Below, in pieces: positions 6,401 through 12,746 of a stretch of DNA of 12,746 nucleotides. Origin of the DNA: Bacteroidia bacterium. GTDB taxonomy: Bacteria; Bacteroidota; Bacteroidia; Bacteroidales; Azobacteroidaceae. How positions within the stretch are numbered: position 1 is the first letter of the stretch; every line of letters starts with the position of its first letter. Where the stretch lies: contig BNTV01000127.1 in NCBI GenBank assembly GCA_025996865.1, forward strand, positions 1-12,746, read 5' to 3'. The position numbers and the translations under genes are program-made. The notes below the pieces were generated by a model. The model was not told the DNA's origin, made no database searches, and saw only the letters and a program-made list of their open reading frames with translations.

Positions 6401-8556
6401 GTTCAACGGACGGCAAAATAAGACGGTTTCACAAAGGCGCTTTCTTTTTGGCCGGACAATGCAAGGCGGATATTGTTCCGGTATTGCTTCACGGACAAGG
6501 ACAAATCATATCGAAAAATGATTTATGGTATCTGAAAAACGGATTGACTGCTTCTAAAATTCTGCCGCGCATTTCGCATCAGGAATTGTTGGAAATGGGC
6601 GCTTATCAGGAACAATGCAAAAATATATCCCGTGCTTTCAAGGAAAAACACGAAGCATTTGTTCGGGAAACGACTGCAATCAATCCTTTTCCGAGTTACC
6701 GGTTATTGAAAAATTATATCTACAAAAGTCCTGTCCTTGAATGGTATGCACGTATCAAAACAAAAATGGAGAGCGATTATTTACCTTTTGAAGCCTGGAT
6801 TCCGGAAGAAGCTACAATCACCGACTTGGGTTGCGGTTACGGTTTTTTGGATTACCTGTTGAATTTCCGTTCCGAAAAACGCCGTGTAACCGGAATCGAT
6901 TATGACGGGGAAAAAATCGCGGTTGCCAACCATAACTTTTCGAAAAACGAACAAATCCAATTTATTCAAGCGGACATCTCAACCGCAAGGTTTGAAAATT
7001 CCGACATATTCATACTCAATGATATATTACATTATTTACCGAAAGAAAAACAAGAGATTGTATTGACTCAATGCGTTGAAAAACTGAACGAAAACGGAAT
7101 ACCGATCATGCCGCCTTTCGGATTGCAACAAAATCAATTGGACAAAATTCAAAATGAAGTTTTCGAATTGGGAAACAAAATTCAACCGGCTTATTTGCCG
7201 ATTATGCAACCATACATGTTGGATGGAAAACATATTTTGGTATTGTGGTGTCCTGCCGGAGATTTTCGTCCATATTCCGCTCCATCGACATTAGGGGATA
7301 AAGCGCAACGCCAATATTATATCCGGATAGGTTCAAGCACAGTTATTGCCCGAAACGAAACTATGCGACGGCTTTATGAATTGGCGGCGCGTGTGCCGTT
7401 CGACGACCGCATCAATCAACAAGCTTCTATTGATGATTTTGATTTGGGTTTGATTCAGGCGTACTTACAAGAAGTGAAAAGCGATCTTTATGAGGAGAGC
7501 AAACACATTAGTTTGGCAAATCTTGCACGGAATATGTACATCGCTAAAGGTTCGGACGAGTATTTACGTCCTGTAAATGCCGGATTACTGTTTTTTTCGC
7601 GAGAGCCGGAAAAATTCTTCAACCGGAGTTGGATTGAAGTTGTCTGGCACAAAGACGATGTTGGCGATAATTTCACCGAACGTTATTTTAAAGGCGCTTT
7701 ACATAAACAGTTGCGCGAAGCGTTAAGTTTTATCAAAGCCAATATTATCCATGAGCATGTAAGAAAAATACCCAATCAAGCAGAGGCATTACGTTTTTAC
7801 AACTATCCGTATGAAGCTGTGGAAGAAGCCTTATCCAATGCGGTTTATCATAAAGGCTATGATTTAGGCAAACCTATCGAAGTACAGATATTCCCTGATA
7901 AAATCACAGTTTTGAGCTATCCGGGCGCCATGCCTCCGGTGGATATGCAAATCCTGAATCATCAAAAGATTGTGGCACGTGACTACCGGAACCGTCGGAT
8001 TGGCGATTTCCTGAAAGAATTGGATTTAACGGAAGGACGAGGAACCGGTTTTCCGAAGATGAACAAGAAGATGGAAAATAACGGATCGCCCAAACCCATT
8101 ATCGAAACGGATGAACAGGGTGTGTATTTTATGGTAACCCTGCCGATAAATCAGAAGTATATAAAGGCTATAAATGATATAGTTAGTAACGGAGTAAATA
8201 AGAAAGTTAATAAATTAAATTTCAATTCTTTAGATGATTTAATCGCTTTTAGCAACCAAGAAAGTAACGGAGTTGGTAACGGAGTAAGTAATACAGTAAA
8301 AAAAATAATTAATCAAAATATTCACGATAAAGTAGAGAATATCCTTGAATTGTTATCAGTCCCAATAAAAAGGAAAGCCTTGTTTGAAAAATTGAAATTA
8401 AGTAATCAATCAAAAAACAGAATAAAATATATAGATACTCTACTGAATATCGGTTGGATAAGTAAGGAATTTCCGGATGAACCTAATAATCCTAATCAGC
8501 GATATAGTATTACGGAATCGGGCAAAAGAATTTTAAGCTTGATTAAAAATGATTAG
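3481..8556 (+). CDS. MMPL exporter-acyltransferase-methyltransferase protein with an abnormal GHKL-ATPase tail
   Basis: This 1691-residue chimera has four parts. (1) Residues 1-810 are an MMPL/RND-type transporter: helix 17-35, a large periplasmic loop starting at EDINSFMP, a helix bundle at about 275-420, a second loop from NSDMNRLS (463-470), and a second bundle at about 665-805. GIGDDFSIF (726-734) keeps the Asp of the proton-relay position (Asp730); the matching site in bundle one is Ser340. (2) After a membrane hairpin (about 824-850) comes an LPLAT acyltransferase with HX4D (His903, Asp908) and FPEGSRS (969-975). (3) A class I SAM methyltransferase has DLGCGYG (1115-1121), GIDYD (1138-1142) and NDILHYLP (1180-1187). 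These three parts match the trifunctional MMPL/LPLAT/methyltransferase protein known from Bacteroidota polyene clusters. (4) From about residue 1206 the chain becomes the rear of an AlbA_2/RecG-like ATP-binding protein, listed separately. The methyltransferase lacks roughly its last 60 residues. The ATG overlaps the GT2 stop by 4 bp. Confidence 0.85.
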   Translation: MIRFFLLIHRFFDKRKILLFGILLLIFGLMIYQALQVRFVEDINSFMPQAKNAENISEVFKHLKVKDKIILMYFPKNKQDSISPEMLIKTCDTFLDSLQTSKTGKSHIKSVLSKIDAGITDKACQYIADNLPVFLDTADYKRIDSLLLPVNLDKRLMNNYYYLTSPLSLISKKYILGDPLGLTSNTLNHFNNLQLSLQYDIYNDHIFSFDRKTLIAFISPVFPAGNISDNEVLIQNIESQINTFKQTYPDIQISYFGGIPVAAYNARQIKADSMLSLLITVVLVTAIVLFAFRRKSAIFLILLPVVFGGLFALAILSLIQGSISLIAVGAGSIVLGVALSYSIHVFCHSLHVHSPEQVIRELAYPMTIGSFTTIGGFAGLTFAGSAVLHDLGLFACLALIGTTVFCLVFLPHFLVFKPQKSNVVMRVIEKINAYSYEKNKYLLIGIALVTIVCLFFCNQVRFNSDMNRLSLMTKEFQDAENRLESSFQDKYKTVYFVSVGKNMDEALKNYSALNLHLNQLKDKGLIKEVSSAEKLLVSPQEQTGKIKQWKQYWTPEKKAELEHNLLESGEKYGFKSESFNNFKKILDKDYSPIDYGSETFTNDNLLNDWIDASSSIPMAVAQVRMTEADKAEVYRSFENTGDMVILDKPYFAAKMADAVDTDFNTILYIVSILVFISLFISYGRIEITLITFLPMAISWIIILGIMALLDIEFNIVNIIISTFIFGIGDDFSIFITDGLLSEYKTGKKLLQAHKVSIFFSAFTVIVGPGALIFSKHPVLQSIAVTSMIGMITVILVSFTVQPYIFRLFISGRTEKGKFPHTWKSLLLTGLALGLFAFGSLLFTLLSYLLIIVPVSEEKKKNFFHAQIYYFAKSLMYIMCNEKKLFANPSGETFEKPAIIIANHQSVIDILQILSLHKKIIMITKSWIIKSPVFGRVARYADFADITEGWEHSSGRIEKNLQAGYSIAIFPEGSRSTDGKIRRFHKGAFFLAGQCKADIVPVLLHGQGQIISKNDLWYLKNGLTASKILPRISHQELLEMGAYQEQCKNISRAFKEKHEAFVRETTAINPFPSYRLLKNYIYKSPVLEWYARIKTKMESDYLPFEAWIPEEATITDLGCGYGFLDYLLNFRSEKRRVTGIDYDGEKIAVANHNFSKNEQIQFIQADISTARFENSDIFILNDILHYLPKEKQEIVLTQCVEKLNENGIPIMPPFGLQQNQLDKIQNEVFELGNKIQPAYLPIMQPYMLDGKHILVLWCPAGDFRPYSAPSTLGDKAQRQYYIRIGSSTVIARNETMRRLYELAARVPFDDRINQQASIDDFDLGLIQAYLQEVKSDLYEESKHISLANLARNMYIAKGSDEYLRPVNAGLLFFSREPEKFFNRSWIEVVWHKDDVGDNFTERYFKGALHKQLREALSFIKANIIHEHVRKIPNQAEALRFYNYPYEAVEEALSNAVYHKGYDLGKPIEVQIFPDKITVLSYPGAMPPVDMQILNHQKIVARDYRNRRIGDFLKELDLTEGRGTGFPKMNKKMENNGSPKPIIETDEQGVYFMVTLPINQKYIKAINDIVSNGVNKKVNKLNFNSLDDLIAFSNQESNGVGNGVSNTVKKIINQNIHDKVENILELLSVPIKRKALFEKLKLSNQSKNRIKYIDTLLNIGWISKEFPDEPNNPNQRYSITESGKRILSLIKND
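7093..7113 (+). other. In-frame junction between methyltransferase and ATPase fragments
   Basis: Residues 1201-1207 (KLNENGI) follow the normal methyltransferase course, where relatives continue as a hydrophobic strand and an RDG-type motif. From Pro1208 the chain reads PIMPPFGLQQNQLDKIQ, which belongs to the ATP-binding family, where the same stretch is usually preceded by a glycine-rich VGIEE strand and NG(I/L)PI. Both partners plausibly encode ENGI at the join, so microhomology may have set the breakpoint. The exact base cannot be fixed from this sequence alone. Confidence 0.65.
8185..8285 (+). repeat. Three copies of GTAACGGAGT in the linker
   Basis: GTAACGGAGT occurs at 8186-8195, 8264-8273 and 8276-8285, all in the same frame and coding for NGV preceded by Ser or Gly. 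The surrounding region is strongly AT-rich and low in complexity. It forms the flexible linker between the GHKL core and the winged helix. Such short xGV-type linker repeats are seen in relatives and may expand or contract by slippage. Confidence 0.6.
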
Positions 8557-8576
8557 AAAATAACCTTTTTAATGAT

Positions 8577-10067
8577 ATGGAGAAATACGACGTAACAATA
8601 ATCGGCAGCGGCTTAGGCGGTTTAGTCTGCGCCGATATCCTTTCAAAAGAAGGATACAAAGTCTGCGTGCTGGAAAAAAACGCAGACTTTGGGGGTTGTC
8701 TCCGTTCCTACATCCGGAAAGGCCGGATTTTGGATACCGGAATCCATTACGCAGGCAGTTTGGACGAAGGGCAAATCCTGAATCAGTATTTCAAATACAC
8801 AGGAATTCGGGACAAGCTGAAAATCAAACGGATGGATGAGGATGGATTCGACATTATTCATCGGATGGGAAAAGAATACAAATATGCAATGGGACATGAA
8901 AATTTCATCGAAACCTTGTCTCAAAATTTTCCAAAAGAAAAAGAAAACATTCGCAAAATCATCAAAACATTTAAAAACATCGGGGATTTAATCAGTGTGG
9001 ACCATCTCAAACAGAAAAAGAATTTTTCGTCCGATGGAATGCACTATTTCAACACGTCAATTTCCGATTTTCTGAAAGAATGTACGGATAATGCGGATTT
9101 ACGGAGCGTGATTTCAGGAACTTCCATGCAATGCGGGGAAGAGGAAAACACTTCGTTGTACGTTTTTTCCACGATTATCAATTCCAGTATCGAAAGCGCT
9201 TACCGTTTTGTTGACGGCAGTCAGCAAGTGGCTGATTTGTTGATAGAAAGTATAAAATCTCATGGAGGAGAAGTCCGCAACAAAGCCGAAGCCACTCGCT
9301 TAATCACCCATGGTAAAATCATTACCTGCGCCGAAATTAACGGAAATGAACTGATTGAAAGTAAATACTTTATATCCGGTATTCATCCTTCCGGCACATT
9401 AAAAATATTGGAGAAAACCCCAAGTCTCAAAAAAGCCCACTTTTCACGGGTCAATTCATTGAAAAATTCATTCGGATTTTTCACCTTAAGTATTATCTTA
9501 AAGGGAAATACATTTCCCTATCTGAATAGAAATTATTATTATCACGATGAAAATTCATCTTGGGTTGACTCCAATTGTGAAAAACAAGGAATGAAAAAAG
9601 TCCTTTTTTGCACGCCGGCCTCTTCATACTCGGAGCAATATGCAAAAACAGCGCAAATATTGGAACCCATGTACTGGCATGAAGTGGAAAAGTGGGAACA
9701 TACAACGCTTTCCTCGCGTGAAGCCGATTACACAGCTTTCAAACAGAAGCGGGCGGAAACATTGATTGAGTACATCGCAAAATATCAACCGCAACTAAAA
9801 GGCGCTATTGAAACCTATTCTACTTCAACGCCATTGACTTACCGCGATTACACCGGTACGAAAAACGGTTCGGCTTACGGAATCGTCAAGGATTACAACC
9901 ATGCCTTGAAATGCCTGTTGCCGAGTAAAACCAAAGTCCCCAATCTGTTCATTACCGGACAAAACAACAACGTACACGGCATGATTGGCGTTTTTATGAC
10001 CGCGATGTACACATGCAGTGAATTATTAGGTACACAATATTTAGCTGAAAAAGTGGCAAATGCATAA
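8577..10067 (+). CDS. NAD(P)/FAD-dependent oxidoreductase, phytoene-desaturase-like
   Basis: This 496-residue flavoprotein of the CrtI/COG1233 type starts with a dinucleotide-binding fold: VTIIGSGLGGLVCADILSKE (Gly10, Gly12, Gly15), ending in Glu33 of VCVLEKN for the FAD ribose. GGCLRSY (39-45) follows. The C-terminus has the second FAD signature, NLFITGQNNNVHGMIGVFMT, before the final helix. Length is normal for the family. Homologues are regular members of flexirubin/aryl-polyene clusters and may oxidise or desaturate the polyene or its aryl head; the substrate is not known. The start is the ATG directly before EKYDVTIIG. It lies 20 bp after the upstream stop, and its own stop overlaps the next gene by 8 bp (10060-10067). 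If the upstream fusion is a rearrangement, the 20-bp gap (8557-8576) may contain its second edge. Confidence 0.88.
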   Translation: MEKYDVTIIGSGLGGLVCADILSKEGYKVCVLEKNADFGGCLRSYIRKGRILDTGIHYAGSLDEGQILNQYFKYTGIRDKLKIKRMDEDGFDIIHRMGKEYKYAMGHENFIETLSQNFPKEKENIRKIIKTFKNIGDLISVDHLKQKKNFSSDGMHYFNTSISDFLKECTDNADLRSVISGTSMQCGEEENTSLYVFSTIINSSIESAYRFVDGSQQVADLLIESIKSHGGEVRNKAEATRLITHGKIITCAEINGNELIESKYFISGIHPSGTLKILEKTPSLKKAHFSRVNSLKNSFGFFTLSIILKGNTFPYLNRNYYYHDENSSWVDSNCEKQGMKKVLFCTPASSYSEQYAKTAQILEPMYWHEVEKWEHTTLSSREADYTAFKQKRAETLIEYIAKYQPQLKGAIETYSTSTPLTYRDYTGTKNGSAYGIVKDYNHALKCLLPSKTKVPNLFITGQNNNVHGMIGVFMTAMYTCSELLGTQYLAEKVANA

Positions 10068-11580
10068 AAAGAAGAAATCAATCCGGAAAAAGTTAGGTCT
10101 TGGCGTTTTGATTATCGCCTTGATGGTGGTCGCCGGAATCCGGGTGTTATCGGTTAGCTTCCGCATCTCGCCGCCTGAAGTTAAGGATACGCACCATCTC
10201 ATTGATAAAGAAACGATTGTCGCAGAATCGGGCGAACGGATTTTCAACGGCTGTTTCCTTCGCCAAAGCGATTCGGGTCTGTGGGAAGTCTATTTGCAGG
10301 GAAATGCTTTCGACAGGGGAATCGCTGCCGGAAAATTGGAAAAAGATTTGTTGGAGTTTCAGGAAAAGGTTTTCATCGACCAAATTAAACAAATGATTCC
10401 TTCCGAATTCTATTTGAAGTTCTTACGGATTTTCATCGCTTTTTTCAACCGGAATCTGGCATCCAATATTCCCGAAGAATTGAAAGAAGAAATATACGGA
10501 ATCTCACTTTCCTGCACGCATGATTACGATTTTATCGGTTCGCCCTATGAAAGGCAGTTGAATTACCATTCGGCGCACGATTTGGGACACGCTCTGCAGG
10601 ATTACATGCTTGTCGGTTGTACCTCTTTCGTCGCTTGGGGAAACGCTACGGAAGATTCTACCTTATTAATAGGAAGAAATTTTGATTTTTACGCAGGCGA
10701 CGATTTTGCCAAAAACAAAACGGTTACTTTTTACGCTCCGGAAACCGGATATAAATTCGTGTCGGTCGCATGGGCAGGTATGGCCGGCATCGCCTCGGGA
10801 ATGAACGAAAAAGGTTTGACGGTAACCATCAATGCGGCAAAAACTTCTATGCCAAGCTCTTCGGCTACACCGATTTCCATCCTGTGCCGTGAAATACTGC
10901 AATATGCTTCAACCCTTGAAGAAGCCCGCCGGATTGCCGGACAATACAAACTGTTTGTCAGCGAATCCATTTTAATCGGTTCAGCCATAGACGAATCTGC
11001 GGAAATCATCGAAAAATCGCCCGATAAAACGGGGATTTACACAACCGGAAGCAATTGGTTGGTTTGCGCCAATCATTTTCAGAGCGAAACTTTCCAAAAC
11101 GACAAAAACAACCTTGAAAACATCGAAACTTCCGACAGCCCGTACCGCCAGCAACGGATGGAAGAATTAATCCGGGAGCAAATTCCTTTGAATCCGGTAA
11201 AAACCGCCGGAATATTGCGAGATAGACAAGGCTTGGGCGGAAAAGACATCGGTTTGGGTAACGAAAAGGCTATCAATCAATTAATCGGACATCATTCCGT
11301 GATTTTCAAGCCGGTACAAAAGCAAATCTGGGTTTCGACACATCCTTGGCAGTTGGGACAATATGTCTGTTACGATTTGAATGTCATTTTTGCCAATCTC
11401 CAGTTTTCTTCAGAAATAAGAACCGGCGGACTAACTATTCCGCCGGATACTTTTCTCAATACAGAAACTTATATGGATTTTCTTTATTCCAAGAATGATG
11501 GCAAAAAGACAAAATATTTCCCGATTATCACCCCCTCTTTATCCACAACAAAAATGGTAGGCGTGCCGACGATGCCGTAA
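10060..11580 (+). CDS. C45 family autoproteolytic acyltransferase, 3' end probably replaced
   Basis: This 506-residue frame encodes an N-terminal membrane anchor (about 12-30) and a periplasmic Ntn-hydrolase domain of peptidase family C45, related to acyl-CoA:6-aminopenicillanate acyltransferase. Visible marks are GNAFDRGIAAGKL, the self-cleavage site VGCTSF with Cys187 as nucleophile after Gly186, GRNFDF (205-210), GLTVTINAAK and WLVCANHF. In Bacteroidota polyene clusters the enzyme is thought to acylate or transfer the aryl-polyene chain outside the inner membrane. The last ~23 residues (after YSKNDGKKTKY) read antisense across the conserved cis-proline region of the convergent thioredoxin gene, so they are probably accidental. 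Relatives typically extend further with a helical tail after FLNTETY. The authentic part appears to stop near 11494-11515. The 8-bp overlap with the oxidoreductase gene shows coupling. Confidence 0.85.
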   Translation: MHKKKKSIRKKLGLGVLIIALMVVAGIRVLSVSFRISPPEVKDTHHLIDKETIVAESGERIFNGCFLRQSDSGLWEVYLQGNAFDRGIAAGKLEKDLLEFQEKVFIDQIKQMIPSEFYLKFLRIFIAFFNRNLASNIPEELKEEIYGISLSCTHDYDFIGSPYERQLNYHSAHDLGHALQDYMLVGCTSFVAWGNATEDSTLLIGRNFDFYAGDDFAKNKTVTFYAPETGYKFVSVAWAGMAGIASGMNEKGLTVTINAAKTSMPSSSATPISILCREILQYASTLEEARRIAGQYKLFVSESILIGSAIDESAEIIEKSPDKTGIYTTGSNWLVCANHFQSETFQNDKNNLENIETSDSPYRQQRMEELIREQIPLNPVKTAGILRDRQGLGGKDIGLGNEKAINQLIGHHSVIFKPVQKQIWVSTHPWQLGQYVCYDLNVIFANLQFSSEIRTGGLTIPPDTFLNTETYMDFLYSKNDGKKTKYFPIITPSLSTTKMVGVPTMP

Positions 11581-12719
11581 TTCTTAAAATTCTCTCCGTC
11601 AAAACCTTTGAAATCGCAATATTTGTCTGCCCACGGAAAAAGGTCGGCATTCCGGCGAAATGTGTCTTCATCCCTGTCCGCAGCGATGGAAATCACTTCG
11701 ACGCCTTTTTCTTTCAGCATCGGATAATTGCCGCGCAGTTGTATCAATGCGTTTTCGCAGTTGTTGCAGCCCGATTCGTAAAAAATAATCAAACTGCTTA
11801 CCGGACGAATGTGCTTGTTTGTAAGCGTCAGCATCGGAGCGGGACGGCCGCGAGAAACCAAATCCTCAACACCCAAATTCTCAAGCAGGTTTTCTTTGCC
11901 GTATTTGTTGTAAAGCAAAATCAGTTTGTGCAACAATTCTTCTTTTATCAGTTTGTTGCTTGTACGGGCAAGCATTTTTCGACTGTCGGCAACGAGCAAC
12001 GAGTCGTTTCCGGACACCGAAGCAATGTACCTGTTGATGATGTCATTCCAAAAACCACTGTAATAGAGTTGCACAAAATCCATTTTTGTCAGTACAAAAT
12101 TGCGGCATTCCATTTCTATTTCCTTTTCCGTGAGGTTCAAGCGACTACCTGTATGGGTCAGGTAATCGCTGAACTCGCGAATGCGGGCGGCATACAAAGG
12201 GCTTTGCCTTATTCCGGTTTGGATTTCGGCAAACTGCTCTTCCAAACGTTGTTTTTCAACATCAATGAAACGGTAAACCGCATCTTGCGCCCGATATTGC
12301 TGTAAAACGGACTGACAGGCAATCGCTTTGTTGATAACATTCGCTTGCTGCAAGTATTGTCCATACATAAACTCGTTTTCGGGCGTGTTGATATACACGA
12401 TGTTATCATCGTTCGGATGGGCTTCGGTGCAATGGATTATGAAGTTTTTTTCTTTGTTCAATACAATTTCCAGCCCGCCGCCATCCGGCAACGACCAGCG
12501 CGCTATCCCTACAAAGTCCTTGTGGGTCAAAGGAAGGACAAAGGTCGATTTCCCGTATTTATCCAACGAACCATAGTAAACCGTATCCTGTTTGTCGCCT
12601 TTCAGCAAATAGACAACATATTTTTGCCCCGCAAAATGCGGAAAATCAAAGTTTACCGTTTGCGATTGCAAATAGCCGCAAATAACTGAAAATACAATTA
12701 AAACCGATAAATTTTTCAT
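11484..12719 (-). CDS. TlpA-like thioredoxin-fold protein, periplasmic
   Basis: This 411-residue protein starts at the ATG at 12719; an in-frame TTG four codons upstream has no support, and MKNLSVLIVFSVICGYLQSQ is a clear signal peptide. The N-terminal half resembles the beta-rich and helical region before the redox domain in Bacteroidota TlpA/DUF4369-type proteins. The C-terminal domain has a thioredoxin fold: SLIIFYESGCNNCENAL with active-site Cys318-Asn-Asn-Cys321, GVEVISIAADRDE, and the cis-proline loop GIVGTPTIFVVDKEGVIIGKY. A disulfide reductase or thiol-oxidation role in the envelope is likely; the partner is unknown. After GKY the last nine residues (FVFLPSFLE) do not look like a family end, and the frame overlaps the convergent C45 gene by 97 bp, so about the last ten native residues were probably lost at a breakpoint. 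No promoter is visible in the 27 bp left before the window edge. Confidence 0.85.
   Translation of the reverse strand: MKNLSVLIVFSVICGYLQSQTVNFDFPHFAGQKYVVYLLKGDKQDTVYYGSLDKYGKSTFVLPLTHKDFVGIARWSLPDGGGLEIVLNKEKNFIIHCTEAHPNDDNIVYINTPENEFMYGQYLQQANVINKAIACQSVLQQYRAQDAVYRFIDVEKQRLEEQFAEIQTGIRQSPLYAARIREFSDYLTHTGSRLNLTEKEIEMECRNFVLTKMDFVQLYYSGFWNDIINRYIASVSGNDSLLVADSRKMLARTSNKLIKEELLHKLILLYNKYGKENLLENLGVEDLVSRGRPAPMLTLTNKHIRPVSSLIIFYESGCNNCENALIQLRGNYPMLKEKGVEVISIAADRDEDTFRRNADLFPWADKYCDFKGFDGENFKNYGIVGTPTIFVVDKEGVIIGKYFVFLPSFLE
11494..11516. other. Probable breakpoint between convergent C45 and TlpA-like genes
   Basis: The plus-strand gene is recognisable up to about YMDFLYSKN (to ~11496) and the minus-strand gene is recognisable from GKY (~11522-11514) upstream. 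Between them the two coding identities meet with no intergenic space and no terminator, and each frame continues into the other gene's antisense strand until a chance stop. This is the pattern left by a deletion, inversion or assembly join. Confidence 0.55.
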
Positions 12720-12746
12720 TCTGCGATACAACGCACAGTAAATCCG

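Larger units (their letters stand above)
7093..8556 (+). pseudogene. 5'-truncated AlbA_2/RecG-like ATP-binding protein gene, fused to upstream gene
   Basis: Residues about 1206-1691 of the chimera match the later part of a family annotated as ATP-binding or RecG-like transcriptional regulators. The second half of a Schlafen/AlbA_2 domain comes first (YYIRIGSSTVIARNET, VPFDDRIN, LLFFS). A GHKL ATPase core follows: EEALSNAVYHKGY (Glu1448/1449 and Asn1453, N box), SYPGAMPP, RNRRIGDFLKEL and EGRGTGFP (1518-1525). An AT-rich linker encodes three NGV motifs (within 8185-8285), and a winged helix ends the chain (about 1617-1690, GWISKEFPDEP...NQRYSITESGKRIL). The first ~60 residues of the family, including the conserved EFK segment and the glycine-rich strand, are missing, and no separate start codon with a leader is evident. 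Intact relatives are thought to be ATP-dependent regulators or defence-associated proteins. Here the natural C-terminus is kept, and the next gene starts 20 bp later. Confidence 0.75.

Noticed and set aside
8185..8285. Repeated GTAACGGAGT as a possible CRISPR or regulatory repeat
   Set aside because: The copies are only 10 bp, unevenly spaced and in frame within a coding linker, so they reflect protein repeats.
11739..12305. 188-codon plus-strand frame opposite the TlpA-like gene
   Set aside because: Antisense shadow. The minus strand has the signal peptide and the CxxC thioredoxin motif, while the plus-strand product is rich in F, V and Q without domain features.
12720..12731. TTG start four codons upstream of the TlpA-like ATG
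   Set aside because: The ATG at 12719 begins a normal signal peptide. The TTG would add MYRR in front and has no leader support.

Overview
The window looks like a chromosomal piece of a Bacteroidota bacterium, most likely of the order Bacteroidales. The evidence is the promoter style (several TAnnTTTG -7 boxes, one with a well-spaced TTTG -33 box), A-rich leaders in place of Shine-Dalgarno sites, a GGG-rich tail after a lipoprotein cysteine, and gene families typical of the phylum. I see no rRNA, tRNA, CRISPR array or full-length transposase.

Left flank (1-1949). This is a patchwork of accessory pieces. A 26-codon relic of the C-terminus of an AMP-forming acyl-CoA synthetase (about 242-319, minus) abuts a complete ParE/RelE-type toxin-antitoxin pair (334-854, minus) with its own promoter and a tandem-repeat candidate operator. 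Next is a 122-bp MITE-like element with 21-bp terminal inverted repeats (931-1052), then a single gene for an NlpE-N-domain lipoprotein (1358-1810). A 16-bp sequence occurs in inverted orientation on either side of that gene.

Main operon (1950-11580, plus). Five tightly coupled genes (two 4-bp ATGA overlaps, one 8-bp overlap, one 20-bp gap) run from a TAnnTTTG promoter. They encode a FabZ/FabA-like hot-dog dehydratase, a GT2 glycosyltransferase fused to DUF2062, a very long MMPL exporter/lysophospholipid acyltransferase/SAM methyltransferase protein, a phytoene-desaturase-like FAD oxidoreductase, and a C45 autoproteolytic acyltransferase. From family knowledge this set belongs to the aryl-polyene/flexirubin pigment-lipid clusters of Bacteroidota. 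The dehydratase and oxidoreductase would shape the polyene acyl chain, the acyltransferase, C45 and GT2 proteins would attach or decorate it, and the MMPL part would move it across the inner membrane. The ketosynthases, acyl carrier proteins, ketoreductase and aryl-activating ligase are not in the window, so this is only part of a cluster.

Two places look like breakpoints. At about 7093-7105 the methyltransferase domain stops short of its expected end and runs in frame into the last ~485 residues of an unrelated GHKL-ATPase protein of the Schlafen/AlbA_2-RecG-like type, which itself lacks its N-terminus. At about 11494-11516 the C45 gene runs tail-to-tail into a convergent TlpA-like thioredoxin gene (11484-12719, minus), and both appear to lose their natural ends. 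These could be real rearrangements in a decaying or reshuffled pigment cluster, or assembly chimeras. Read-level evidence would separate the two.
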